Of a stretch of 64,000 nt of DNA, positions 8,313-15,741 are shown in pieces. This stretch comes from AC-32 sp963772975 (GTDB lineage Bacteria; Actinomycetota; Thermoleophilia; Gaiellales; Gaiellaceae): NCBI GenBank assembly GCA_963772975.1, contig CAVYZH010000002.1:660923-724922 (forward strand), written 5' to 3'. The stretch's first letter is position 1. Each line of letters begins with the position of its first letter. The position numbers and the translations under genes were made by a program. Below the pieces are notes generated by a model that did no database searches, was not told where the DNA came from, and worked only from the letters and a program-made list of their open reading frames with translations.

Positions 8313-9284
8313 ATGACCGAGTCGCCGCCGCCGCAAAACACCCGGCAACAGAAGGCGGCGCGCGAGATCGCCGAGGCGGAGCAAATGATCCGCGACCTCG
8401 ACGAGAAACGTCGCCTGGGCCGGGCCTTCGCCGCCGATCGGTCCCATCCGCTGAGGAAGCGGGCGGCCGTGCGGCTGGCGAACGGGCTCGCGCGCATCGC
8501 GATCGTGGGGGCCCGAACCTCGATCCGCATGCGGAAGCCTGACCTACAGGAGCAAACCCTCAGCGAGCGGATGTACGCGCGGAGCCGCGAGCACTTCGAG
8601 CTGGCCGAGGAGTCCCGCCGGAGCGGCCATCAGGGCATCGTCGAGTCGCCCGTCGCCGCCGGCCGGCCCGCGCTGAGCGCGACCACCGACTTCGTCGTCG
8701 GCTGGTTCATCCTCGGAGCAGCGATCGCGGCCGACTACCTCGTCTTTCGTGCCTTCGGGGTCAACTACTTCCACTGGTACCTCGATGCCGGCGCGCTGAT
8801 CAACCTCGTGTTCAGCTTCATCTCGCTGGCCGTCGTGCTCGACGCGTACCGCGACCTGATCTCTTCCAACCCGCTCCGCTACCTCAATGCCTGCATGGCG
8901 CTCTTTTTCCACGTCCTCCTCGCCTGGGACGCGACGATGGTGAAGGACGACCACAACGCGGTGCAGACCTGGTGGCTACCGGCGTTCTTCGATGGCCTCG
9001 TCTCGTTCCTGGTCTACATCGTGATGTTCCTCGTCACGCTCGGCTGGCTACTCGTCGTCGCACCGATTCAGCACGTCGTCTACGCCCTCCTGGGAGCGCC
9101 GGCACGCAACGCCTTCAGAAACAAGGAAACCGCCTCGTTCGATCCGGTCAGCGACAGGACGATCTTCGCCGCGCCTGTCGCGGACGCGAGCAAGGGCTTC
9201 ACGATCGGCTACCGCGACAAGCCCGTCACGCTCACGGCCGCTCTTGCCAGCGCGGCCTTCTGGCTGATGTCGATCCTCGGCTGA
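8313..9284 (+). CDS. Conserved hypothetical membrane protein
   Basis: 323 residues. Residues 1-100 are charged and helical; residues about 125-260 hold four hydrophobic segments (FVVGWFILGAAIAADYLVF, INLVFSFISLAVVL, ALFFHVLLAW, LVYIVMFLVTLGWLLVV), and another lies at the end. No family recognised. Start at ATG 8313. It is followed at once by an excellent rho-independent terminator, so it is probably its own transcription unit. Confidence 0.65.
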   Translation: MTESPPPQNTRQQKAAREIAEAEQMIRDLDEKRRLGRAFAADRSHPLRKRAAVRLANGLARIAIVGARTSIRMRKPDLQEQTLSERMYARSREHFELAEESRRSGHQGIVESPVAAGRPALSATTDFVVGWFILGAAIAADYLVFRAFGVNYFHWYLDAGALINLVFSFISLAVVLDAYRDLISSNPLRYLNACMALFFHVLLAWDATMVKDDHNAVQTWWLPAFFDGLVSFLVYIVMFLVTLGWLLVVAPIQHVVYALLGAPARNAFRNKETASFDPVSDRTIFAAPVADASKGFTIGYRDKPVTLTAALASAAFWLMSILG

Positions 9285-9317
9285 ACGGGGGAGCCCGGTA
9301 GCGGGCTCCCCCGTTTT
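9284..9317 (+). terminator. Rho-independent terminator
   Basis: 14-bp perfect stem (9284-9297 with 9302-9315), GTAG loop and a short T run (9314-9317). It starts in the stop codon of the preceding gene. Confidence 0.85.
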
Positions 9318-9323
9318 GATCGA

Positions 9324-9505
9324 TCAGTCGCCTCGCGGGACGTCAGCGATCTGCCAGACCTCGCCGTCGAGCGTGACCACATAGGCGTCGTCGCCGATCA
9401 GCTCCAGCGATGTCGGGCGATCGAGCGCTGATGCGACGAGGGTCAGCGTGCCGTCCTGGTTGGCGACCAGCAGCTGGCCGGTGTCCGGATCCGCCGGCGT
9501 GCCGG
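9324..9505 (-). pseudogene. 3' fragment of a ScyD/ScyE-like secreted propeller gene
   Basis: The minus strand reads TGQLLVANQDGTLTLVASALDRPTSLELIGDDAYVVTLDGEVWQI and then stops at 9324. This resembles the C-terminal end of ScyD/ScyE-like secreted beta-propeller proteins. No start or upstream propeller repeats remain, because the sequence switches near 9505 to a LuxR fragment on the opposite strand. Confidence 0.55.
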
Positions 9506-9509
9506 GCGG

Positions 9510-9794
9510 TCCGCGCGAACGGTGATCCTGCGGCTCGTGCGCCCGCACCTCGCCGCCGTCTACCGCGCCGCGAGGCTGCGTCGCCTGAGCCGGAGGCTCG
9601 ACGAGAGCGTGCTCGCCGCCCTGACGCCGCGCGAGCGCGAGGTGGTGCATTGCGTCCGCGACGGACTCACGAACGCCGAGATCGTGCGCGCCCTTGTGGT
9701 CGAGCCCAGCACCGTGCGCAAGCACCTCGAGCACGTGTACGCCAAGCTCGGTGTCCGGAGCAGGACGGCGGCGCTGGCGAAGCTCCGCGGGTGA
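9510..9794 (+). pseudogene. 3' fragment of a LuxR-family regulator
   Basis: About 90 codons encode a complete GerE/LuxR DNA-binding domain (LTPREREVVHCVRDGLTNAEI, then STVRKHLEHVYAKLGVRSR), preceded by only the tail of a sensor domain (RLVRPHLAAVYRAARLRR). A GTG at 9522 could start a 90-residue protein, but no ribosome site is visible and the reading frame opens inside the domain linker. Most simply a truncated regulator; a functional stand-alone HTH cannot be excluded. Confidence 0.7.
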
Positions 9795-9798
9795 ATCC

Positions 9799-9971
9799 CG
9801 AGGAGCTGCGTTCGGCTGGGGTGCGGTTGCCGCCTCGTCGCTCGTGCTCGCGATGCTGCTCGGCCTGGCGCGGTCGTGGCCGGCGCGGCTGATCGGGCTC
9901 GTGCTCGCCTTCGGGGCCGGCGCGCTCGTCAGCGCGGTCAGCTTCGAGCTCTTCGAGGAGGGCCTCAAGGT
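9799..9971 (+). pseudogene. 5' fragment of a ZIP-family transporter gene
   Basis: Matches the first 58 or so codons of the intact gene at 10794 (AAFGWG, AASSLVLAMLLGLARSWP, FELFEEGLKV). The ATG position is now CGA and the match ends within about 15 nt of where the 5041-5186 fragment ends. It directly follows the LuxR fragment. The stretch 9972-10090 up to the cupin stop shows no recognisable gene. Confidence 0.8.
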
Positions 9972-10090
9972 TCTGAGTCGAGCGCGACCCGAAGGCGTGT
10001 CACCGCTCGCTCGTCGCGGAGCGGCTCCGAGGAGTCAAGACTCCGCGTCTCCACCTGCGCACTCACTTAGGCGAACACGGCGAGCGCCGT

Positions 10091-10729
10091 CTAGCGAAGA
10101 GCCTCCTCGAACCGCGGGTCGTCGCGGACTGCGGCGAGGTCGTCGTCCCCGCGCGCCTGGTCGCGGAACGGCGGGAACAGCTCGCCGGACCGCCGAAGAC
10201 GGTCGAACATCTCGTCATCGACCTCGCCGGCGAGCGTCGCGAAACAGGCGTAGTTGTAGTTCAGTCCCGGGTGATCCGGAAACTGCTCGAGGCCGCGGCG
10301 AACCGCTTCGACCGCGTCGCCGTAGCGCTGCTCGCCGTAGGCGGTCATTGACTCGCTCTGGATCGGCCACGCGTCACCCCAGTCGAGTGCCTGGTACGCC
10401 TCGCCGGGAGTGCCGCCGAGAGCGAGGACGGTCGCGTCACCGGTCGCCTTGCGCCGCGACTCGGGTTGGACGGACACCAAGGTCCCGGCCGGCGCGTCGA
10501 ACGTCTCGCCGTCGATCTCGAACCTCGCGGTCCCGTCGAGCACGACGTACACCTCTTCCTGGCCCCCGACCCCCTCGTCGTGCTCGTTGATCAGGGTGCC
10601 GTCCTCGCCGACCGTGCGCGCGTTGATGCCGAACGAGTGAATGCCGAGGTGCTCGCGCACCGGGATGAAACTGCCGCGCCGCTCGATCTCGTCGAGGCGC
10701 GCGACGCGCCACTTCGCGTTGTCGTTCAT
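10091..10729 (-). CDS. Cupin-domain protein with C-terminal TPR-like region (copy 2)
   Basis: 212 residues, same length and layout as the gene at 3086-3724: cupin barrel (EEVYVVLDG, DAPAGTLVS) followed by a TPR-like helical tail (YGDAVEAVRRGLEQFPDH, LNYNYACFATLAGE) and the identical last octapeptide. GGAGGTGAGG precedes the ATG at 10729. It is divergent from the intact ZIP gene (65 bp between starts). The cupin-ZIP pairing may be ancestral, since both genes also occur as fragments nearby. Confidence 0.75.
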   Translation of the reverse strand: MNDNAKWRVARLDEIERRGSFIPVREHLGIHSFGINARTVGEDGTLINEHDEGVGGQEEVYVVLDGTARFEIDGETFDAPAGTLVSVQPESRRKATGDATVLALGGTPGEAYQALDWGDAWPIQSESMTAYGEQRYGDAVEAVRRGLEQFPDHPGLNYNYACFATLAGEVDDEMFDRLRRSGELFPPFRDQARGDDDLAAVRDDPRFEEALR

Positions 10730-10793
10730 TCCCTCACCTCCAAGTTGGGCTCGTCTCGGCTGTATAGCAGCGCCGCCGAGTAGGGTCGCCCGC

Positions 10794-11501
10794 ATGGGAG
10801 CTGCATTCGGATGGGGCGTGCTCGCGGCCTCGTCGCTCGTGCTCGGGATGCTGCTCGGTCTGGCGCGGTCGTGGCCGGCGCGGCTGATCGGGCTCGTGCT
10901 CGCCTTCGGGGCCGGCGCGCTCGTCAGTGCGGTCAGCTTCGAGCTCTTTGAGGAGGGCCTCAAGGTCGGCGGGGCCGCGGCGGTCGGGATCGGGCTCGCG
11001 GCCGGGGCGCTTGCCTACTTCGTGCTCGCGCGCCTGGTCGAGCGCATGGGGCCGGCGCAGGACTCGGGCGGCGGCTCGGCGCTCGCGCTCGGGGCGTTCC
11101 TCGACGGGATCCCCGAGCAGACCGTGCTCGGAATCGGGCTCGCCGGCGGCACGGGCGTCAGCGTCGGCCTGATTCTCGCAATCTTCGTCTCGAACCTGCC
11201 CGAGGCGATCGGCTCGGCCACGGACATGCGCCAGGCCGGAACCCCCGCGCGCCAGATCCGGCTGCTCTGGTTCGCGGTCGCCGGACTCTGCGCGCTGGCC
11301 ACGCCGCTCGGCTTCTTCCTCGCAGACCACACCGGCGGGCACGTGCAGGCCCTGATCAACGGCTTCGCGGCCGGCGCGCTGCTCGTGATGCTGGTCGACT
11401 CGATGATCCCCGAGGCAACCGAGAAGTCCGGCCGCGTCGCCGGCCTGGCGACGACCCTCGGCTTCGCCCTCGCAGCGGGCCTCTCGACGCTGACTGCGTA
11501 A
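10794..11501 (+). CDS. ZIP-family metal transporter-like membrane protein (intact copy)
   Basis: 235 residues, about eight membrane segments. The signature region reads FLDGIPEQTVLG, then SNLPEAIGSA; family members normally have histidines before the two (I/L)PE motifs (HNIPEG type), here replaced by Asp and Asn. The usual His-rich loop is short and lacks histidines. It therefore has the ZIP fold, but zinc transport is uncertain. ATG 10794 aligns with the lost start of the 9799 fragment. Its last 42 codons are repeated at 12297-12434 and its very end again at 13498-13551. Confidence 0.8.
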   Translation: MGAAFGWGVLAASSLVLGMLLGLARSWPARLIGLVLAFGAGALVSAVSFELFEEGLKVGGAAAVGIGLAAGALAYFVLARLVERMGPAQDSGGGSALALGAFLDGIPEQTVLGIGLAGGTGVSVGLILAIFVSNLPEAIGSATDMRQAGTPARQIRLLWFAVAGLCALATPLGFFLADHTGGHVQALINGFAAGALLVMLVDSMIPEATEKSGRVAGLATTLGFALAAGLSTLTA

Positions 11502-11602
11502 CTCGCAGACCGCGATACAAGATCCGCGCCGATATTCACTTGCGCGACGTGTTAGCCGCAGGTAATGTCTCGCGTTCAATTCGGGGAAAGGAGGTACGAA
11601 CC

Positions 11603-11728
11603 ATGCGCGGTTTCTCGGCAGATCGTCTAGGCGTCGTCTCCGCCCCGGTCCCTGCCCTCGGTGAAGCGCAGACGTCGAACGACGACTCCTACCTCCGGGC
11701 AGTCCTCGACTGGAGTAGCTCCGACTAG
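11603..11728 (+). CDS. Short acidic protein with strong ribosome site
   Basis: 41 residues beginning MRGFSADRLG and ending LRAVLDWSSSD. The perfect AAAGGAGGT at 6 nt from the ATG and a terminator-like hairpin downstream support expression. No family recognised; size and an acidic tail would also suit a peptide precursor, but no modification genes are near. Preceding intergenic DNA (11502-11602) shows nothing else. Confidence 0.5.
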   Translation: MRGFSADRLGVVSAPVPALGEAQTSNDDSYLRAVLDWSSSD

Positions 11729-11758
11729 CACATAGCGTCAGAGTCACGTCCAGCGAGG

Positions 11759-11779
11759 GCGACCCGATGGGGTCGCTTT
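11759..11779 (+). terminator. Weak hairpin terminator
   Basis: 7-bp stem GCGACCC/GGGTCGC (11759-11765, 11770-11776) followed by TTT, 30 nt after the short ORF. Confidence 0.55.
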
Positions 11780-11927
11780 CGTCGTTTCTAAGGCGAAACA
11801 CCATTCGGCAGTCGGCGGGAGAAGGACCGATGCCAAGCGCCACCACGGCGTAACCGAGCCGATCCGCAGCCGGAAAGCGGCTGAAGGAGAGGTCAGCTTT
11901 CGAAACAAAGTCCTGTGCAAATGAGGC

Positions 11928-11950
11928 TGTGCGTTAGCACGCACATTTTT
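11928..11950 (+). terminator. Rho-independent terminator
   Basis: 7-bp stem TGTGCGT/ACGCACA (11928-11934, 11939-11945) with TTTTT directly after. No ORF precedes it closely. The preceding 11797-11910 sequence also has a CAGCCG-GAAAG-CGGCTG hairpin, so a small untranslated transcript is possible. Confidence 0.65.
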
Positions 11951-12035
11951 CGGAAGTCGCACCTGAACCTCCTCCGTACCGGACTCGACATCGGCGAAGT
12001 AAGTCGAAGACCACAGGCGAAAGGAGGTGAGAAGG

Positions 12036-12434
12036 GTGATCCACTACGACTACGAGTTCCACCGTCAGCGTCAACGCGAGCGGATGGCGGAGATCGGGGC
12101 CGAGTACCAGCGTGCCCAGGCGACCGAGAACTCGAGGGCCGCCGCCGTGATCAGGCGGTCCGCAGCGGTGGGCTTGGTCGCGCAAGCGTTGGGCGTTCGC
12201 GCGTCGAGCACCCGTCTTCCGAGCATGAGCTGCGGCTTGCGAGCAGAACCGCGCGCTTCGGCCGGGCGCGCGGTTCTGCGTGTTCGAATGGATGCTTCGC
12301 GAGCCGGCGCCCTGCTCGTGATGCTGGTCGACTCGATGATCCCCGAGGCAACCGAGAAGTCCGGCCGCGTCGCCGGCCTGGCGACGACTCTCGGCTTCGG
12401 CGTCGCCGCGGGCCTGTCCACCCTCACCGCGTAG
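12036..12434 (+). CDS. Short charged ORF running into a ZIP 3' remnant
   Basis: GTG at 12036 lies 7 nt after a perfect AAAGGAGGT (12020-12028). The first 35 or so codons (IHYDYEFHRQRQRERMAEIGAEY) look like a real charged helical protein. The frame then continues through a long hairpin (12243-12279) and into the last codons of a ZIP gene copy, sharing its stop. Probably a small gene whose own end was lost when the ZIP fragment was joined. Function unknown. Confidence 0.4.
   Translation: MIHYDYEFHRQRQRERMAEIGAEYQRAQATENSRAAAVIRRSAAVGLVAQALGVRASSTRLPSMSCGLRAEPRASAGRAVLRVRMDASRAGALLVMLVDSMIPEATEKSGRVAGLATTLGFGVAAGLSTLTA
12243..12279 (+). terminator. Long GC hairpin
   Basis: Perfect 13-bp stem (12243-12255 with 12267-12279), 11-nt loop, no T run. 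It may be the former terminator of the short gene starting at 12036. Confidence 0.5.
12297..12434 (+). pseudogene. 3' fragment of a ZIP-family transporter gene
   Basis: The last 42 codons repeat the end of the intact ZIP gene almost unchanged (AGALLVMLVDSMIPEATEKS to AAGLSTLTA and stop). Nothing of the middle or 5' part is present here. It overlaps the 3' end of the convergent flippase-like gene by 11 nt. Confidence 0.85.
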
Positions 12435-13485
12435 CACGCAGCGTCAGCGACACACCCGTGCGCCAGACCACGGCGAAGAGCAGGATCGCGCCTCCGGAGA
12501 GGACACCGAGCGCCGCGACGGAGACGGCGACGCTGAGAGCCTGTGAGGCCCCGACTCCCGAGGCGATCAGGGCTGCGCCGCCGACGCCGACCTGCGTGGC
12601 CGCTCCCGCGAGACCGACCGGCAGCGCCGCGGCCGCGGCGCCGGCGCAGAGAAAGAGCAGCGCCAGCGAGAACGAGAAGCCAATCCCGAGCGTGCCCAGG
12701 AGCACGAAGACCGCGAGTGCCCGGACGAGCCAGCAGGCGGAGACGAGCGCCCACGCTTGCGACGCTGTCCGCCGAGAGGTCGCGCGCGGGCTCAGCCAGC
12801 GGCCGAGCCGGAAGCGCAGGGCCCGGCGGCTCGCGACCAGGCGGGGCAGGGCGACGATCACGACGGCGGCCGCGACTCCCCCGAGCGCGACCAGCGCGAG
12901 CGCCGCGCGGACGCCCAGCCCGGCGCCCGGGAAGAGCGCGGCGACGAACGCGAGCGGCGCGAGGGCGACGGCGTCGATCAGCCCCAGCATCACGAGCGAG
13001 AGGCAGAGCACGCGTACACCGGCCGGACAGCCGGGATAGCGCCGTACGACCGCGATCCGCATCGCGTCGTCGAAGCGGCCCGGGAGGACCAGTCCGACCA
13101 GCGCGGCGCCGCCGTTGCCGGCTGCGAGAGCCAGGACCTTGGGCCGTTCGTCCGGAACGAACAGCCGTCCCCAGCCGTACGCCTTGAGGGCCTGGGCGAC
13201 CAGCAGCAGCAGACCGGCCGCCACCAGGAGGCCGGGGTTTCCGCTCGCGAGCGGCCAGGAGGTCGACGCGAAGTGCCGAGCGGCCAGCAGCGCGAGCACG
13301 ACCACGACGGCCCCCGACCCGGCGGCGAGCGCCCACTGCCCGGGGCGCGAGCGGCCGAGGCGCCAGAGGGCGTCGACCAGCAGTCGGTACCTGCGCTCGA
13401 GGAGGATCGGCGCAAGCGGGACCGCGATGTCCACCAGCGGGTCCCGGTGCGGGCGACCTCGCGATGGTGTCGGGGTCTCGCCCAC
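12424..13485 (-). CDS. Lysylphosphatidylglycerol synthase-type membrane domain protein (UPF0104-like)
   Basis: 353 residues, about eight membrane segments, GTG start. The pattern fits the stand-alone transmembrane part of the LPG synthase/AglD superfamily: KAYGWGRLF in an early loop, ALVGLVLPGRFDDAMRIAVV, and the late GLAGAATQVGVGGAALIASG. Members flip or modify polar lipids or act with glycosyltransferases. It lies between two ZIP gene 3' remnants (12297-12434 and 13498-13551). Confidence 0.75.
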   Translation of the reverse strand: MGETPTPSRGRPHRDPLVDIAVPLAPILLERRYRLLVDALWRLGRSRPGQWALAAGSGAVVVVLALLAARHFASTSWPLASGNPGLLVAAGLLLLVAQALKAYGWGRLFVPDERPKVLALAAGNGGAALVGLVLPGRFDDAMRIAVVRRYPGCPAGVRVLCLSLVMLGLIDAVALAPLAFVAALFPGAGLGVRAALALVALGGVAAAVVIVALPRLVASRRALRFRLGRWLSPRATSRRTASQAWALVSACWLVRALAVFVLLGTLGIGFSFSLALLFLCAGAAAAALPVGLAGAATQVGVGGAALIASGVGASQALSVAVSVAALGVLSGGAILLFAVVWRTGVSLTLRATR

Positions 13486-13497
13486 GCCTGGAAGCGT

Positions 13498-13551
13498 ACG
13501 ACGCTGGGCTCGCGCGCGATTGCCGCGGGGCTGTCGACCGCTACGGCCTAG
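13498..13551 (+). pseudogene. Tiny 3' remnant of a ZIP-family gene
   Basis: Reads TLGSRAIAAGLSTATA and stop, matching the last residues of the intact ZIP gene (TLGFALAAGLSTLTA). It abuts the start of the flippase-like gene, and its stop overlaps the stop of the convergent SRPBCC gene. Confidence 0.6.
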
Positions 13552-13982
13552 GGCGTCGCGGCCCGGCGCTCGGACTCGCGCTTCAGCTGCTCGAGGCCAC
13601 TCTCGGTCGAGCGGTCGAGCGTCTTCTGAAGCGAGCCGCGGAACAGCCGGACCAGCAGGCCGCTAAACGACTCGTCCGATTCAACGTGCGTGCCGCCGTT
13701 CGAGGGCTCGAAGCGCCACTCATGCAGCGCCTTGATCGACAGCGTCCGGCCTCGCCACCTGATGTAGCCCGGAGGGTCGACCTGCTCGAGCGTCGAGACG
13801 ATCGTGCCCGGGCCCGCCTTCCAGCGGAACTCGGTGCCGGGCTCGACTGGCCCCTTGAGTGACATCGACTTCACCTCGGGATTCCACTGCGGCCACTGCT
13901 CGAAGCCGGTCAAGACCTCCCACACGACCTCGGGCGGCGCGGCGATCTCGACCTCGCGCTTGCTCCGGACGGACGCATCCAC
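13548..13982 (-). CDS. SRPBCC-family (polyketide cyclase/START-like) protein
   Basis: 144 residues from a GTG. N-terminal REVEIAAPPEVVWEVLTGFEQWPQWNPEVKSM is the hallmark first strand and helix of bacterial SRPBCC proteins; HEWRFEP and the long C-terminal helix complete the helix-grip fold. These bind a hydrophobic ligand in a cavity; the ligand cannot be inferred. Confidence 0.85.
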   Translation of the reverse strand: MDASVRSKREVEIAAPPEVVWEVLTGFEQWPQWNPEVKSMSLKGPVEPGTEFRWKAGPGTIVSTLEQVDPPGYIRWRGRTLSIKALHEWRFEPSNGGTHVESDESFSGLLVRLFRGSLQKTLDRSTESGLEQLKRESERRAATP

Positions 13983-14034
13983 ACTTCGATTTTAGACGCG
14001 TGATCGATTCCCTTACGCTTCGGCGGTGGCTGGT

Positions 14035-14472
14035 ATGACGGGGAGACTGGGCAGGATCGCGAACGTCACGCGCCAAGACACCGCAGCCCTCAGCAGGGAA
14101 GTACCACTTGATCTCCCTGTAATCCAAGAGGCGTGGCCCGCCTTCGAGTCGGCGTTCGACTCACTAAACGGGCGTCGGATGATGGGTCTGATCAACAATC
14201 GAGCCGGCACCTACCGGCTGTGCACCGAGCGTCTGCCCCGCGACCGAGAGAACCCGCTCGGTCTTGACGAGACGACAATCCCCGGCGGGCGGTACCTGCG
14301 GCTCAGGCTCATCGGTGACCCTCCCGGTGTCTACGGCCAGATCGGCGAGGCGTTCGACGAGCTCTTCGAGCACGCCGACCACGATCCCGCGCGTCCCCTC
14401 ATCGAGTTCTATCGACGCGAAGGCGAAGTCGACTGCCTCGTCCCGGTCAACGCCGCCGTTCCTGGCGCCTGA
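14035..14472 (+). CDS. GyrI-like small-molecule-binding protein
   Basis: 145 residues from the ATG (a GTG 9 nt upstream is also possible). The middle and end (RYLRLRLIGDPPGVYGQIGEAF, then PLIEFYRRE and CLVPVN) match the effector-binding domain of AraC/GyrI proteins, here without a DNA-binding part. Stand-alone members bind or hydrolyse cyclopropane-type or cationic xenobiotics in known cases; the role here is unknown. Confidence 0.6.
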   Translation: MTGRLGRIANVTRQDTAALSREVPLDLPVIQEAWPAFESAFDSLNGRRMMGLINNRAGTYRLCTERLPRDRENPLGLDETTIPGGRYLRLRLIGDPPGVYGQIGEAFDELFEHADHDPARPLIEFYRREGEVDCLVPVNAAVPGA

Positions 14473-14529
14473 GAAATCCGATCATGAATCACCTTCACAC
14501 CAGATCGCTGAGGGCGTAGCTTCTAGTCC

Positions 14530-15036
14530 ATGAAGCTTCGCCTCGTCCAACCGAAACTGCGTCGCGCCTGGGAGCTGCGCAGCGGGGACGTGGTGGCCGC
14601 CACCCTGCGGATCCCGCTCTTCCGGCGCGGCGCGGAGATCGAGATCGGTGACCAGAAGCTCGCGATCGAGCCGAGTGGGTTGGTCCGCACGTCGGTTGCG
14701 GTTCGCGACACGGCGACCGGCGATGAGCGGATGCGCGTCGTGCGGGAGAATCTGCGCCGCGTGCTCGAGCTCGGCGGACAGCGAACCGAGTGGCGCTCGC
14801 TCGGCTGGGGGAGCACCTACGGCTTCGTCGACGCCGCCGGCGAGCCGCTTGTTCGAGGCAAGGTCTCACAGGGGCTCACGCGCACGAACGGTGAGATCGA
14901 GGTCGCGGACTCCCTGTCGGAGGACGAGGTGCTGCTCGCCGCCGCGCTGACGGCCTACCTGCTGATCCGCAAGGCCGAAGACAACGCCTCCGCCGCGGCC
15001 GGCTCTGTTGCCGCAACCTCCGGCGGCACCGGCTAG
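14530..15036 (+). CDS. Hypothetical protein, LURP/scramblase-like fold possible
   Basis: 168 residues. Beta-rich region (LRSGDVVAATLRIPLFRRGAEIEIG, WGSTYGFVDAAGEPLVRG) with a hydrophobic C-terminal helix (EDEVLLAAALTAYLLIRKAED). The alternation resembles tubby/LURP-one-like barrels, but the similarity is weak. Convergent overlap of 4 nt with the next gene. Confidence 0.6.
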   Translation: MKLRLVQPKLRRAWELRSGDVVAATLRIPLFRRGAEIEIGDQKLAIEPSGLVRTSVAVRDTATGDERMRVVRENLRRVLELGGQRTEWRSLGWGSTYGFVDAAGEPLVRGKVSQGLTRTNGEIEVADSLSEDEVLLAAALTAYLLIRKAEDNASAAAGSVAATSGGTG

Positions 15037-15275
15037 TCGATATCCCAGGCTTCGAGCTGGATCGGGATCGCGTTCGCGCGCGACACGCTCTCGGCCTGGT
15101 CGCGCGCGAGCAGCCAGAGCGGGACCTCGCGCAGCTCGCGCTCGCCTGGCCCTTCGACGACGACGGCCCCGATCAGCGGACCGATTCGCCGGCCCGACCT
15201 CGAGAGGCGGTAGTCGACGAACGTGACCTCGCGGCCGACCAGCCACAGCTTCTCGCCTTGGTGGAATTCGGACAT
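15033..15275 (-). CDS. Small hypothetical protein
   Basis: 80 residues starting MSEFHQGEKLWLVG. Compact beta pattern (EVTFVDYRLS, GPLIGAVVVEG, LREVPLWLLARDQAES) suggests an SH3-like small barrel. No family recognised. Confidence 0.55.
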   Translation of the reverse strand: MSEFHQGEKLWLVGREVTFVDYRLSRSGRRIGPLIGAVVVEGPGERELREVPLWLLARDQAESVSRANAIPIQLEAWDID

Positions 15276-15416
15276 ACCCACACGGTAGGTCCGCCTCCGC
15301 CGCCGGTGGGTGGCGATCCGGCGTGCTCGCGGTAACGATCTGGGGTCCGGGGCCCGGAAGTTGTCCGCCGACGCGAACATTCACGGCAGGTCAAGCCGCC
15401 AGGAAAGGAGACCGTC

Positions 15417-15543
15417 GTGGAGCAGCAGTTCGAAAGCGAAGAGTTCTCCGTCCACGAGGACCGAGAAGGCACCGGTGTCGCCGACGCCCGTCGAGGTCGA
15501 GCAGGACGCGCCGCAGGCCGCCGACGCCGACTGGGAGGACTGA
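15417..15543 (+). CDS. Short acidic ORF, probably with a frameshift
   Basis: GTG at 15417 follows AGGAAAGGAGA. It reads EQQFESEEFSVHEDREG and then, after one frame change near 15475, PVEVEQDAPQAADADWED and a stop at 15541. Together about 42 residues, like the 41-residue ORF at 11603 in size and in its acidic Trp-containing end. A strong hairpin follows 12 nt later. Either frame alone also reads through, so the protein sequence is uncertain. Confidence 0.35.
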
Positions 15544-15554
15544 GCCTCTGACGC

Positions 15555-15584
15555 GATGGCCCCGCTCGTCCGAGCGGGGCCATC
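15555..15584 (+). terminator. Hairpin terminator
   Basis: Stem GATGGCCCCGCTCG (15555-15568) pairs with 15571-15584; effective loop 4 nt; no T tract. It follows the short acidic ORF. The remaining gap to 15741 shows no further gene. Confidence 0.7.
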
Positions 15585-15741
15585 GGTGCTCTCCCCGAGC
15601 TGCTGACAAGAGGAGCGGCGGCGCGAGCCGGCGGCAGACGACGTGCGCCGCCACTCCATGTGGAGAAGCCTGAGCCGATGTTGGCCGCCACCAGCCGCGG
15701 CTTTTGCGGACGGCTCGACAGTCACACATGCGCGGGCGACG

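Noticed and set aside
11744..11962. A 72-codon minus-strand ORF in the 11.7-12.0 kb gap
   Set aside because: No ribosome site or motif, and two terminator-like hairpins lie inside it.
11915..13039. Long plus-strand ORFs opposite the flippase-like gene
   Set aside because: Pro/Arg/Ala-rich shadows without domains; the membrane protein on the minus strand explains the region.
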